64,000 bases of DNA from Paenibacillus sp. DMB20. Its GTDB lineage: Bacteria > Bacillota > Bacilli > Paenibacillales > Paenibacillaceae. Positions 30,729 through 42,169 of the stretch are shown here, piece after piece. Below the pieces are notes generated by a model. The model saw nothing but the letters and a program-made list of their open reading frames with translations, was not told where the DNA came from and made no database searches. The stretch covers positions 1 to 64,000 of the forward strand of contig NZ_LAZU01000021.1 of assembly GCF_000987955.1 (NCBI RefSeq), in the 5' to 3' direction. The translations under genes and the position numbers were made by a program. Numbering within the stretch: the first letter of the stretch is position 1; each line of letters begins with the position of its first letter.

Positions 30729-30971
30729 CGGCTAAAAACAAAAAGTGCCTGATCGAATCATTAGATCCTTTGGACAACAAGACCTAAAAACCATGACCAT
30801 CAAGACATGAAGCCTGAGAGAATAAACATGGACACAAATGTGAGACCCCGAGTCAAAAAAGTATAACGAAAAAGCAAAACCTATTTATTTATTAACTTGT
30901 CAGCTAGACATTAAAATAATACTCAAATGATTAAATTATCATCTTTAATGTGAAAGGATGGATGCATTTTC

Positions 30972-32816
30972 ATGAGTGTTATGAATCTGGCAACTGAAGC
31001 CGAGCTGATTATAAATGTCATGGACTACGGTGCACTACCCGATTCTGGCGAAGATTGCACAATGGCAATTCGCCTTGCCATCCAGGCTGCTTCGCGCGTC
31101 AACGGTCCCGTTATCTTATATTTTCCTAAAGGGCGATATGACATCTATTCTCATCAGGCCATACGAGTACCCTACAATATCTCGAACACGGCTAGCGAGG
31201 AAGAAGTATCGGATAATATAAAGACGATTGGACTTTATTTTGATCGCCACCGACAATTAACCATAGAAGGAAACGATTCGTTGCTGATGTATCATGGGAA
31301 ACAAACCATGATTGCATTCGAAGCATGTGAGTTTGTCACGATACAAAATTTACGGATCGATGTTGCAAATCCAACGATGGCGGAGATGACCGTTCTAGCC
31401 GTAGGTGATCATTATATCGACGTGCAGGTCCATCCGGATTCGAAGTATGAAATCTGTCAAGATCGTTTATTCTGGATTGGCTCGGGTTGGCGCTTTCATC
31501 ACGGATATATGCAGGAAGTTGATCTAGCTTCCAATACGACCTGGAGAGCTGAAAATTTGTGTGAGACTGCCAGTAAAGTCGAGGAGATTGCGGCTAATCA
31601 TTTAAGATTCCATTTCATTGACCTGCCAACCGTGCCGGTAGGAAGAATTCTTCAAGTCAGAGACGGAATACGAGATCAAGTCGGTTCCTTCATTCATAGA
31701 AGCCGTCATATTTCATGGAAGAACGTAAGTATTCATTTTATGCATGGTCTAGGCATTGTGAGCCAATTTAGCGAGAATATTACATTTGATCATATCGATC
31801 TATCTCCACGTACAGAAACCGGGCGGACCGCTGCCGCATTCGCGGATCTTATGCATTTCTCAAGCTGCAGAGGTCTGATCAAAATTGAAAATAGCAGGTT
31901 TATGGGATCCCACGATGATGCAATTAATATCCACGGCACGCACTTGCAAATTGTTGAGGTGCTGGAAAAACATCATGTCAGAGTTCGTTTTATGCACCCA
32001 CAAACCTATGGTTTGGACGGTTTCTATCCTGGAGATGATATTCACTTCGTAAGAGAACAAACATTAGCTGTATTTGACAAAAATATGGTGATAGCCGTTC
32101 AACGAATTAGTCCTCGCGAACTGCTCTTAACCTTGGAGAAACCTGTTCCTGATGATATTGTCTCTGGTGATGTAATCGAAAACGTAACATGGAATCCGGA
32201 TGTCGAGATACGTAACAATCATTTCTCCAGAATTCCAACCCGCGGCATCCTTGCGACCAGTTCCGGAAAAGTCGTCATTGAAGATAATCTGTTCGAACGC
32301 ACCGTTATGAGCGGGATCCTGATTGCGAATGACGCGAGCAGCTGGTTTGAATCCGGGAGGGTGAATGATGTTATCATTCGTAGAAACCGATTTATCGAAT
32401 GCGGGGGCAGAGAGCATCCCGTACTCTATATCGTGCCCGAAAACCGCAGCGTCGATGTCAATCAACCAGTTCATGAGCATATTCTTATCGAAGATAACTA
32501 CTTTCAACTAACGGATTCTCTAGTTCTTTGCGCAAAAAGCACGAGAGATTTAATGTTTCGAAATAATACCATGACGAAGACGGATGCCGTACAAGCTAGA
32601 AACATCCTGAGATTGAACGGTGGCATTGAAATGACGGATCGACAGATGGATGACGATACGTTGATATCTCTTCATGGTTGCAGCGAAGTAACGATCATCG
32701 GCAATAAAATGCCTGAAGAAGACTTCCCGCGTCAAATCCAAATCATGAATATGTCACAACAAGAAATACTTACTGATGCGAGTCAGAGGTTAGAATTCCA
32801 GTATGAAGACGCATAA
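30972..32816 (+). CDS. GH110-like alpha-1,3-galactosidase (right-handed beta-helix)
   Basis: 614 residues, ATG behind AAGGATGG, no signal peptide, so probably cytoplasmic. Begins with a pectate-lyase-3-like start (NVMDYGALPDSGEDCTMAI, FPKGRYDI), followed by beta-helix coils. Hallmark segments are FADLMHFSSCRGLIKIENSRF and GSHDDAINIHGTHLQIVEV (~310-325), which I associate with GH110 enzymes that remove terminal alpha-1,3-galactose from blood group B and linear B structures. It is convergent with the YesN/YesM pair and close to GH95 and GH98, which supports the assignment. Alternative: another beta-helix GH of unknown linkage. Confidence 0.78.
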   Translation: MSVMNLATEAELIINVMDYGALPDSGEDCTMAIRLAIQAASRVNGPVILYFPKGRYDIYSHQAIRVPYNISNTASEEEVSDNIKTIGLYFDRHRQLTIEGNDSLLMYHGKQTMIAFEACEFVTIQNLRIDVANPTMAEMTVLAVGDHYIDVQVHPDSKYEICQDRLFWIGSGWRFHHGYMQEVDLASNTTWRAENLCETASKVEEIAANHLRFHFIDLPTVPVGRILQVRDGIRDQVGSFIHRSRHISWKNVSIHFMHGLGIVSQFSENITFDHIDLSPRTETGRTAAAFADLMHFSSCRGLIKIENSRFMGSHDDAINIHGTHLQIVEVLEKHHVRVRFMHPQTYGLDGFYPGDDIHFVREQTLAVFDKNMVIAVQRISPRELLLTLEKPVPDDIVSGDVIENVTWNPDVEIRNNHFSRIPTRGILATSSGKVVIEDNLFERTVMSGILIANDASSWFESGRVNDVIIRRNRFIECGGREHPVLYIVPENRSVDVNQPVHEHILIEDNYFQLTDSLVLCAKSTRDLMFRNNTMTKTDAVQARNILRLNGGIEMTDRQMDDDTLISLHGCSEVTIIGNKMPEEDFPRQIQIMNMSQQEILTDASQRLEFQYEDA

Positions 32817-32825
32817 TAAACAAGA

Positions 32826-32860
32826 AGCTGCTTCCCGTTATGGATGGGAGCAGCTTTTTG
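32826..32860. terminator. bidirectional terminator between GH110 and yesN-like gene
   Basis: Stem AGCTGCT(T)CCC/GGGAGCAGCT with one bulged T, followed by TTTTTG on the plus strand and CTTGTTT on the minus strand, between convergent genes. Confidence 0.75.
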
Positions 32861-32869
32861 TTCTGTACC

Positions 32870-34432
32870 TTATCGATCTGTCGTCACATATGCATTTTTA
32901 TATTCGGATGGCGTTAATCCGGTCACTAATTTGAATACTTTGCTGAAGTAATAGGGATTGCTATAGCCTACCATATCTCCGATGTCTTTAAACTTATGAT
33001 TAGATGGTTCCAATATGAGCCGTTTCGCCTTTTCAATCCTTAGCTGCGTTAAATATTCGATTGGAGAAACCCCTTTTATTTTTTTTGAACTCCCGGCTTA
33101 GGAATGAAACATTAAAATTGACCATATCCGCAATATCCGCGATCGTAAGTTCATCCGCCATATGGTCCTGAAGATATTGGTCCACGATTTCAATTGCGTT
33201 TTTCACGGAATTTGAAGCAGAATCCGAATTTCCTTGAGCGTGATGGAAAAACTTCTCGAATAGAAAGGAGACATTTCGAAATAAGGATGGATAATCCTTT
33301 GAAATCGAGATGACTTCATCGAGTTCTAATTTTAGATCGCGGCTCACGATATTCTGCTGCAGCATAGCTTGGCACATGCATTGCAGCATATGCGTTAAGC
33401 ACAACTCGATGTTTACTTGCGACAATTTAGACCTTTCCCAATCAGCTAGACATAACTTGATTTCGCTTAGAAAGGCTTCTTTATTATTTTTTTTTCATGA
33501 AGGACAGAAGCTTCTGCTTATCAAACGATTTATCCGGATCTATCAGATTCGGAGCATTCAGAGCATAGTCACCCACTTGAATAAGCTTCGACATTCCGAA
33601 GACCGCATTATGGCTTAGTATCATCCTCGTTAATTGATATTCGAGCTTCAAATTGCATAGCTTCTCTACACGGTTACTCATTGCGAAGGTAAAAAAAATG
33701 CTCTTGTTGTCGACTAAAAGCCTGGCAAAACGCATCGTATAACGATTCCGTAGGGAAGGGACTTTCTGTCTCACACCGAAATACGACGACAATCTCATTC
33801 ATCGCTTCTCCATCAAATACCCACGCATTATCGTAAGCAATATCATGATGATTGGCGAGAAAGCGCGGCATGTCAAACTTAAACCAGACATCATGATACG
33901 GATTCGCAAGATCAATTTGAAATTTAGAGATGGAACCCACACAGATAATTAATACGCGATATGATTTATTTTCGGCTTCCAGTATGCTTCGATCTGGCGA
34001 TATATGTCTGCCTTTCAGTAAATCAGAAATGTATTGCTGCTCCTTAGCACCATATTGCGATAGAGCCAGATGCGTTACACGTTCTAACACCTCATCCATC
34101 GCTTGTTGGGTGACAGGCTTTAGCACATATTCCTTGACACCCAGTTGGATCGCTTGCCGAGCATATTCAAAATCATTATAACCGCTAATAATGACGAATA
34201 TCGTTTCCGGGCATGCTTGTTTGAGCTGCTTAATCAGCTCTAACCCATCCATTCCCGGCATCCGAATATCCGTAAAAACGATATGTGGTTTTAGCCGGAG
34301 GCACATTTCAAGTGCGGTCAACCCGTCTGAGGCTTCACCAATAACATGAAGCTGTGAACGATATCCTTCAATTTTCTTGACTAAATTTCGAAGTATTGGA
34401 TGTTTATCTTCTGCAACGATAACCTTGATCAT
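32870..34432 (-). CDS. yesN: YesN-like AraC response regulator (three homopolymer frameshifts)
   Basis: Receiver domain with phosphoacceptor Asp in FTDIRMPGMDGLEL (~54) and KPV (~104), a middle region, then an AraC DNA-binding domain (ITIADIADMVNFNVSFLSREFKK; DIGDMVGYSNPYYFSKVFKLVTGLTPSEYK). The protein appears split only because of single extra bases in the A8 run at 33691-33698, the T9 run at 33487-33495 and the T8 run at 33079-33086. Removing one base from each gives an uninterrupted ~520-residue YesN. Its stop overlaps nothing; its start overlaps the kinase gene end by 4 bases. It likely controls the transporter and glycosidase genes at 36-50 kb. Confidence 0.87.
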
Positions 34433-36265
34433 GATGAAATATCATTTCCTTCCTTAGTTGTTCGGACACCAAAGACAATCTGGCTTCCTTTAGGTTCTAA
34501 ATTAGTCATGTCGAAATAAAAATCCTCGCCAAATTGTGTCAGCAATCGGGCATACGTATTCAAGATCCCCATACCTGACACTTGCAGGTTAGCCACCAGC
34601 TTGCCTTCCATAAAATTATCCCGATAGGCTGAGATTGCATTTCGCAATTCTTCAAGCGGCTCGGCGGCAAATCCTGATCCGTTATCCTTAATCCTGATGC
34701 ACCAATCGGATAGTCCATGGAATTGGCCGTCGATTTCAATATGCCAAGGGGGCAGACAGGTATCAAAGCCATGATTTATTGCGTTTTCTACGAAAGGCTG
34801 AAGCGACAGCTTGGGAAAGTGGAGTAAGGTCATTTCATCCGGGATACTCACTTGATACAACAAGCTCTCATCATAATGAAGCTTCATCAATTCCAGGTAA
34901 TAAATGGAATATTTAATCTCATCCGCCAATGTAGCCGTTGGTGGAGATGATGAGCCGCTGTATCTCATCATCTCCGATAGTCGGTAGCACATATCTGCTG
35001 CGACCATGGAATCCGTCTCTTCGCAATGAACGGCAATCACGTTCAACGTGTTAAACAGAAAATGCGGATTGATTTGCGCTTGAAGCGCCGAATAATTCGC
35101 TTCGATGCTCCGGATCCGGGACTCGTATTCGGTATTGATCGCAAGTTTGAGCTTATCTATCATCTTTTCGAAGGAACGATTCAATATCATAATTTCATCA
35201 TAATCACGATTTTCTTCGATAACAGGACTGAACGTTAAATTATTTAAGCTTACGGAACGAACGGTTCTCGTCAGTGTTAACAGCGGTTTGATCAGTCTAC
35301 CAATCGCATAATGGTAGATGATTACAACGGCAAACAAGATGAGCAGCCCGATCATCAACAAGGTTAGACGATAGTTGCGTAAATTTTGCTGAAGCGTCAC
35401 ACCGTCATCCATTAGGACTGTTGTCCAATTCAAGTAGTTAGACGTATATGCGCTAATCAATGAAGAACCGCCATCCAGATTCAGCACGCCATTCGAAAGC
35501 GTTTTCTCTCGTATGTGTTGTTTGAGTTGCTTCAGCGTATTCATGTCATGTGCACTCGTATTCGTCAACACCGGAAAAATGAGTTCGCCGTCCGCGTTAA
35601 AAATGTATATTTTCTTGTCAAAAGATTGACTATGAATGGTTGCAATCTGCTCTAAGCTTCGGTAAGGAAGTTGAATCTCAACCATTCCGAAATCGGTAGA
35701 ATAGGGCGTGCTGAATTTCCTAACGACGGAGATGACAGGCTCAGGCGTCGTGGACCAAGCATCGAGATGTGGGGGCAGAACGGCAACAAGCTTGTCATTT
35801 CTAAATAATTCTGCCATTTGGGTAGAGCTAGTATAAGACTCGGGGATTTGTTTAACAAGATTATCGGCTCTAAAGTAGGAGTAAAAAAATCTGTTTGTCT
35901 GCATTAAAGACGACGACTTTGTATAGATCATTGACAACGTTATAGATCGCATTCAGATTGTGAGCGAGTCTAGACAGTGCGACGTAACTGTCATTCTCGT
36001 TCGCTGCACCGCTAATCTCTACCATAACGTCTAAATTCTCCTGATTGTTAGTAAATCCTAATGCAGCATAATCGAGCTGTTTGTATAACATATCCACTTG
36101 ATCGGAAATTTTCTGCGTTGTTGGAACTAAACCGGCAAGCTCCGTTTTTAATAATGATGATTTCATGTAGGAATAAAGGTAGAGCATGAACGAAAGGAGC
36201 ATAACAAAGAACACGATCATGATCGTAAGCATAAGTTTGTTCTGCAATCTAAGTTTTTGAAACAT
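34429..36265 (-). CDS. yesM: YesM-like sensor histidine kinase (one homopolymer frameshift)
   Basis: Start ATG at 36265 (MFQKLRLQNKLMLTIMIV) behind GAGGAG. N-terminal helix, ~250-residue extracytoplasmic sensor, second helix (LTLLMIGLLILFAVVIIYHYA), HAMP, then the His_kinase domain with QAQINPHFLFNTLNVIAVHC and the ATPase with VENAINHGFD and GIGILNTYARL-like SGMGILNTYARL. The frame change at the A7 run 35883-35889 (read as A6: KQIFYSYFRADNL) joins the two halves into ~612 residues. It is coupled to the yesN-like regulator (ATGA-type overlap). It probably senses the same glycan as the divergent transporter set. Confidence 0.87.
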
Positions 36266-36437
36266 ATCGATGCTCCTCAAATAGGAATATGGGTGCACTT
36301 AAACAACCACATTATAATCAAAAATGTATAAATTCGATAGTCAGAATACTATATTTCATACGTATAGCGCTTACATTATATTAATCTTAAAGATTTCAAT
36401 ATACATCATTGAGATCATCTGAATAGGAGGTCATGAG

Positions 36438-37780
36438 ATGAACAGATTTGTAAAGAAGAGCTGGTTGCTGCTCATGTCGAGTCTAATGGTGGTGGCATTG
36501 GCGGGATGCGGAGCAGGATCATCCAACAATGCCGCAACTTCATCGGATTCGGGAACGAATACGGGAGAAACGGTTGCTGCCCCGGACAAGAAAGAACCGG
36601 TAGAGATTAGCTACATTGGTGCAGCAAGCCAACTGGCTGTAGGCGGCATTAAGGATTTAATCGCGAAATGGGAGCAAAAAACCGGGAACAAAGTGGACAT
36701 TCAAGCCATACAGGATGATCAGTATGACAACCTTGTCAAAGCGAAGCTTTCAGGTGACGGAGATGTTGATATCTTCTTCGGTACGTACCAGAAGTATGAT
36801 GTTCCAAACCAATTGCTGGAGATATCCGGAGAGGACTTCGAGAGCCGAGTTAACGATGTCGTTCTTAACTCCCTTAAATATTCAGATGGAAAGATCTATG
36901 CATTCCCTTATCCATCTCAGCTCGGGTCATGGGGAGTATTCTACAACAAAAAAAGTGTTCTCCGACTTGGGACTCTCCGTTCCTAAAACGATCGATGAGC
37001 TGAATAAAAAATCTGGAAGCGATCAAAGCAGCCGGCAAAACGCCATTCTATTTCGCCGCAAAGGACGGCTGGACGATGTTGCAGCACCGAAACGCAGTAA
37101 ACGGTATTCTGGGCGGCGCAGATCCACAGGTTTGGGATAAGTTGAATAAAAACGAGATTCAATGGAAGGACATCCCGGATTTTGTAGAACAGTATAAACA
37201 AGTAGAGGATTGGGCGAAGAAAGGATATTTCAACAAAGACTTGTTTACAGGAACCTATGAGAAACAACAACAAGCCCTTGCTAAAGGCGACGCAGCGATG
37301 GTCATCCAAGGCGGTTTCTTTGTTCCTGAAGTTCTAAAGCAAGACCCGAATGCTCAAATCGGATTCTTCCCTTTACCGAATAAGGATGGAGAAGAGTCGA
37401 TTGCCCTATCAGGCGGAACGCAAGTATTCATCGCGAAGAACAGCAAACATCCAGAAGAAGCGAAGGATTTGTTGCGTTTTATTACAGATAAGGAACAGGC
37501 GCAATCTGCCTTGGAGCAAGCACCGGGGATTAGCCCATTTAAAGATATCGATGTATCGGATAAAATGCCTGAAGCGATGAAGGAAGTCCAAACGTTCGTA
37601 AATACTGGAAAGATCGCTAGACACGGTGATGACGCTTATGTAGTACCCATGCCATATGACGATTTGGTGGCTGCGTATACGGAGCTCTTGGCTGGAAAAA
37701 TCACAGCGGATGAATTCGTGGAAAAACATCAAGATATTTATGCGAAAAACGCAAAAATCGCAAAAATTCCAGGATTTTAA
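36438..37780 (+). CDS. extracellular sugar-binding lipoprotein (two homopolymer frameshifts)
   Basis: Signal peptide MNRFVKKSWLLLMSSLMVVALAGCG with lipobox ALAGCG, Ser/Thr/Asn linker, then a UgpB/MsmE-type solute-binding fold (IKDLIAKWEQKTGNKVDI, ALAKGDAAMVIQGGFFVP, GISPFKDIDVSDKMPEAM). The frame shifts at the A7 run 36948-36954 and the A6 run 37006-37011. With one A less at each, the sequence reads FYNKKVFSDLGLSVPKTIDELNKNLEAIKAAGKTPFYFAA without loss, ~447 residues in all. It heads the transporter operon of the blood-group-type glycosidase locus. Confidence 0.87.
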
Positions 37781-37868
37781 ACCTTTCATTTCAATAGCAT
37801 AAAGATAAGGAACTATATCTATGAACCAGGTATAGTTCCTCCTTTAAGAGTACGGAGGAAGAGAAACT

Positions 37869-38748
37869 ATGCAGGACACTTACAAGAAAAAGACATATCC
37901 CGTATATTACTTAATCCCGATCATAATTATTTTCACTGTTTTTTACATCTCGCCAGCGGCGATAGGCTTGTTCTATTCGCTAACCGACGCAAGTATCAAA
38001 ACTTCCGGGGTTCATTTCGTGGGGTTCGAGAATTACAAGACACTGTTCAGTGATAGCGAAGCTTTCTTATTGAGTATTTGGAATCAATTTAAATTCGCCA
38101 TTCTCGTCGCAGTAGGGAAGACGGTTATCGGACTTTTCCTTGCGCTTCTTCTGAACAGGAAGTTCAAGGGGAATCAATTTCTTCGCGCATTGATCTATAT
38201 CCCGATTATGTTCGGCGTCATTATGGTTGCGCTTATCTTTAATTATATTCTAAGTTACGATGGCTTCCTGAATAATTTCTTAACCTCGATTGGACTGTCG
38301 TCGCTCGCGAATGACTGGCTCGGAGACTTTTCACTAGCCATGTATTCTGTAGTTGGCGTAGATATCTGGTTAGGTGTTGGCTGGTCCATGATGCTGATCT
38401 TAGCAGCGCTTCAATCCGTTTCGAAAGATTTGATCGAATGCTCCGAAATCGATGGGGCAGGCGCTTTTAAGAAATTTTTTTAATATTACTCTGCCGAGTA
38501 TCTCATCTACCTTAAATCTTAGCATCCTATTATCTATTATTTCAGGGTTAAAAGCCTTCGATATTATTTATGCGCTAACTCGCGGGGGTCCCGGACATGC
38601 GACCGAAGTGATGTCTACCTATCTTGTTAAATCGATGTCATCTGGATCGATCGGCTATCCTTCTGCAATTAGCGTCATTCAATTCATCATTATTACGATC
38701 GTAGCGCTAGCGATTAATTCCTTTACCAATAGATCGGAGTCGAATTAA
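37869..38748 (+). CDS. carbohydrate ABC transporter permease, UgpA/MsmF type (one homopolymer frameshift)
   Basis: Six membrane helices. The EAA loop reads LIECSEIDGAGAFKKFFNITLPSISSTL once the T7 run at 38475-38481 is taken as T6; otherwise the frame stops at AFKKFF. The C-terminal half includes ALTRGGPGHATEVMSTYL, typical of MalF/UgpA-like permeases. Together with the next gene it forms the heterodimeric pore for the binding protein upstream. Confidence 0.88.
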
Positions 38749-38749
38749 G

Positions 38750-39575
38750 ATGAGTAGTCGCAAAAAAATCCTACAACTGGGTACCTATTTCACAGCCATC
38801 ATCGTTTTTCTCATCTATATCGTTCCATTTCTTCTCATATTAATCACTTCGGTGAAAAGCGAAGCTGAATCTAAAATTATGGATTTTACGCTGCCTTCAA
38901 CATTTCACTTCGAGAATTTTATAACGGCATTCGATGAAGGACAGATATGGAGAGGACTAACCAACGGATTATTTATCTCTGTGACTGTAACTTTTTTGAC
39001 CGTCATTTTATGTTCATATTCCGCGTTTTATTATGCAACGCCATCGAACCCGCTTCACTAGCTTTACTTATAAATTTCTGCTCGCTGGGATGATTGCTCC
39101 TTTTTCGTTTATACCAGCCATTAAATTGCTTCAAATTTTGCATATGGGCAACAATTTTTCCGGATTAATCATGGTTGATCTAGCAAGTCAAATTCCATTT
39201 ACGATTCTCATTTACTATAGCTTCATTCATGGCGTTCCACGTGAATTAGACGATGCGGCGAATGTTGATGGGACTGGACCGATCCGAATGTTCTTTCAGG
39301 TGATTTTTCCGTTATTAATGCCCGTCGTATCGACGAATATCGTTCTGACCTTTACGAGTATTTGGAATGATTTCAGCAACGTACTATTTCTTGTACCTAA
39401 TTCGTCTATGTGGACGATGCCGATGGGTGTGTTTAACTTTCAGCAGCTGTACTCATATAACTATGCTCTTGTATGTGCCTACATCACAATTGCACTGATT
39501 CCAGTGCTTATTATTTACCTTCTCGGGCAGAAGTATATTATTTCGGGAATGACGACAGGAGCGGTCAAGGGTTAA
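38750..39575 (+). CDS. carbohydrate ABC transporter permease, UgpE/MalG type (one frameshift)
   Basis: Starts two bases after the previous stop. N-terminal helix YFTAIIVFLIYIVPFLLILI, EAA loop LDDAANVDGTGPIRMFFQVIFPLLMPV and ending YIISGMTTGAVKG fit MalG-type permeases. Frame changes near 39030: dropping one T of TT at 39031-39032 gives SAFYMQRHRTRFTSFTYKFLLAGMIAPF, the expected family sequence at this point. Merged length ~274 residues. Confidence 0.87.
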
Positions 39576-39651
39576 TCCCCATGATCGCTCCAAACAAGGG
39601 TAGAGCATAAATTTAAGACAATCCTCTAATCTGTCTAATCAGGAGGCTATC

Positions 39652-42084
39652 ATGATTGAGTCAAGAATGAATTCAAGCCAAACACTTTGGTACGATAAAC
39701 CCGCTTCATCGTGGGAAGAAGCATTGCCCATCGGAAATGGGTTCATGGGAGGAATGGTATACGGCGGTATTGATAACGAGCGAATCGATTTAAATGAAGA
39801 TACCTTATGGTCAGGTTTCACGAGAGATACGAACAATTATGATGCGATTCGCCATCTCGAACAGGTCAGAGACCTGATATTCAAGAAAGAATATCAAGCG
39901 GCTGAAGAAATTGTAGAGCGTTATATGCTTGGACCATGGCATGAATGCTATTTGCCATTAGGCAGTCTAGACCTTCAACACATGACACAAGTTGAAAGCG
40001 CTTCAGCATATGAACGCACGCTAGATCTGACTACAGGAGTCGCGACTACCGTCTATTCCATAGATGGTGCGACGTATTCAAGAGAAGTGTTCATGAGCAC
40101 CGCGGATCACTGTATGGTTATGAGATTAACGAGCTCCAAGCCGGAGGGAATATCGATTGTTTTAAAGTTAGATAGCCAACTGAAGCATGATATCGAATAT
40201 CACGCTGGTTCATCGACGTTTCGACTTTTAGGCCAATGTCCTAGCCATGTTGAACCGAATTATATCGAAGATCATCCTCATCCGATTATTTACGAGGAAG
40301 GGAAGGGACTTCGTTTCGTAACGGCTATGAAATGGGTTACGGATCAAGGGAATGTTCTATGGAATGAGCATGATTCGGTTATCGAGATTCGAAATGCCAA
40401 TGCCGTGACGATATTCATCTCTGCTGCCACTGATTATTCAGAGCTGCATTCGGAAGGCTATGATCGTGATCTGAATCTCAAGGATTTAGTACAAAGCTTG
40501 CTTGATCACAGCAGCAAAATGACTTATGAAGCATTAAAGACTAGGCATACCTCTGAATTTGAAGCACTATCAACCAGGGTTGAACTGTCTTTGGAGCATA
40601 CGGATATTTCTGAGCTGTCAACAGATCGCCGTTTACAAGCGGTCAACCAAGGCGCTAGAGATCCTGAATTGGCAGCGCTTTATTTTCATTATGGACGCTA
40701 TTTGCTAATCTCCAGCTCAAGTGCCGGCTCTCAACCCGCTAGTCTGCAAGGCATATGGTCCCGTGAAATTAGAGCCCCATGGGGGAGCAATTGGACCACA
40801 AACATCAATGTTCAAATGAACTATTGGCACGCCGAGACGACCAATCTAGCAGAATGCCACCAGCCCTTGTTCGCATGGATCAAACGGTTGGCCCAACAAG
40901 GGAAGAGGACGGCACTGATTCATTATCAATGCAGAGGTTGGGCAGCGCATCATAACGTGGATATCTGGATGGACGCATCACCGGCTAATGGGCAAGCGGT
41001 ATGGGCATTTTGGCCGATGGCAGGCGCGTGGCTGTGCAGTCATTTATGGGAACATTATTGTTTCAACCAAGATGAAATATTCCTGAAGCAGGAAGCATTC
41101 CCGATTATGAAGGAAGCTGCGCTTTTCTATCTGGACTGGTTGATTTCCGACAATGAAACGGGGTACTTGATTACAAATCCTTCAACCTCGCCCGAGAATA
41201 AATTCATTACACCTGATGGCGAGCCTTGTGCCATCTCAAAAGCAGCTACGATGGACCTGGTACTGATTCGTGAATTATTCACGCAATGCATTGCTGCGAT
41301 TGAAGTTCTAAATCAAGATTATGAATTTGCACTGCAACTAAAAGAGGCAATATCCAAACTTCACCCTTTACAGATCGGAAGCGACGGTCGACTGCAGGAA
41401 TGGATATACGAGTACGAAGAGTGGGAACCGGGACATCGACATTTATCGCATCTTTATGGTATGTATCCGGGGTCCAGCATTCAAATGGACCGTCATATCG
41501 AACTAAGCGATGCCGTTCGTAAATCCTTAGAATATCGAATGCTGCACAGCGGCGGTCGTACAGGCTGGAGCTGTGCATGGGCGATGGCTTTATGGGCAAG
41601 ACAGCGGGATGGAGAGAGAGCGCACGACAATTTGCTTGCTTTATACAGCAACTCGACCTTCATGAATCTATTCGACGGTCATCCATATATGGTCGATACA
41701 CGCATTGATTATACTCGATCCATCTTCCAGATTGATGGAAACTTCGGGACAACCGCTGCGATTGCAGAAATGCTCTTACAGAGCCATACCGATGAAATAC
41801 TTCTTCTGCCTGCGCTTCCTGCCGCGTGGTCAAATGGGAAGGTTCGCGGCCTCCGGGCCAGGGGCGGCGTTACGGTAGATATGGAATGGCACAATGGGCA
41901 AATGACAGAAGTACATTTGGAATCGGATCGGGGAGGCTGTTACCGTGTACGATCAGCTGTACCCCTTAAAACGGACATGCCTATCATTCATTCCGTAAGC
42001 ACGCACAATAGCTATCAATATGAAATTCAACTGCCAGCGCATCAGGTCGTCAGCATGAGAGCGCTGCAGCCCACAAATCGTTAA
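39652..42084 (+). CDS. GH95 alpha-L-fucosidase (alpha-1,2-type)
   Basis: 810 residues, ATG behind AGGAGG, no signal peptide, intact. N-terminal beta-sandwich starts with WYDKPASSWEEALPIGNGFMGG and ERIDLNEDTLWSG, the GH95 signature. The (alpha/alpha)6 barrel has NWTTNINVQMNYWHAETTNLAE (~380-400; the catalytic Asn pair region), RGWAAHHNVDIWMDASP, HRHLSHLYGMYPG, and TRSIFQIDGNFGTTAAIAEML with the catalytic Asp (~695). GH95 enzymes mainly remove alpha-1,2-fucose from H-type and related glycans. It lies 76 bases after the importer genes, indicating intracellular trimming of imported, fucosylated oligosaccharides. Confidence 0.92.
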   Translation: MIESRMNSSQTLWYDKPASSWEEALPIGNGFMGGMVYGGIDNERIDLNEDTLWSGFTRDTNNYDAIRHLEQVRDLIFKKEYQAAEEIVERYMLGPWHECYLPLGSLDLQHMTQVESASAYERTLDLTTGVATTVYSIDGATYSREVFMSTADHCMVMRLTSSKPEGISIVLKLDSQLKHDIEYHAGSSTFRLLGQCPSHVEPNYIEDHPHPIIYEEGKGLRFVTAMKWVTDQGNVLWNEHDSVIEIRNANAVTIFISAATDYSELHSEGYDRDLNLKDLVQSLLDHSSKMTYEALKTRHTSEFEALSTRVELSLEHTDISELSTDRRLQAVNQGARDPELAALYFHYGRYLLISSSSAGSQPASLQGIWSREIRAPWGSNWTTNINVQMNYWHAETTNLAECHQPLFAWIKRLAQQGKRTALIHYQCRGWAAHHNVDIWMDASPANGQAVWAFWPMAGAWLCSHLWEHYCFNQDEIFLKQEAFPIMKEAALFYLDWLISDNETGYLITNPSTSPENKFITPDGEPCAISKAATMDLVLIRELFTQCIAAIEVLNQDYEFALQLKEAISKLHPLQIGSDGRLQEWIYEYEEWEPGHRHLSHLYGMYPGSSIQMDRHIELSDAVRKSLEYRMLHSGGRTGWSCAWAMALWARQRDGERAHDNLLALYSNSTFMNLFDGHPYMVDTRIDYTRSIFQIDGNFGTTAAIAEMLLQSHTDEILLLPALPAAWSNGKVRGLRARGGVTVDMEWHNGQMTEVHLESDRGGCYRVRSAVPLKTDMPIIHSVSTHNSYQYEIQLPAHQVVSMRALQPTNR

Positions 42085-42169
42085 TTCCAAGAGGGGGGTG
42101 AATAGGACAAGTTCAAAAATGAATGGTTCTAGGCAACATAACTAATGCGAAATGGGAGCTGAAGTTCAA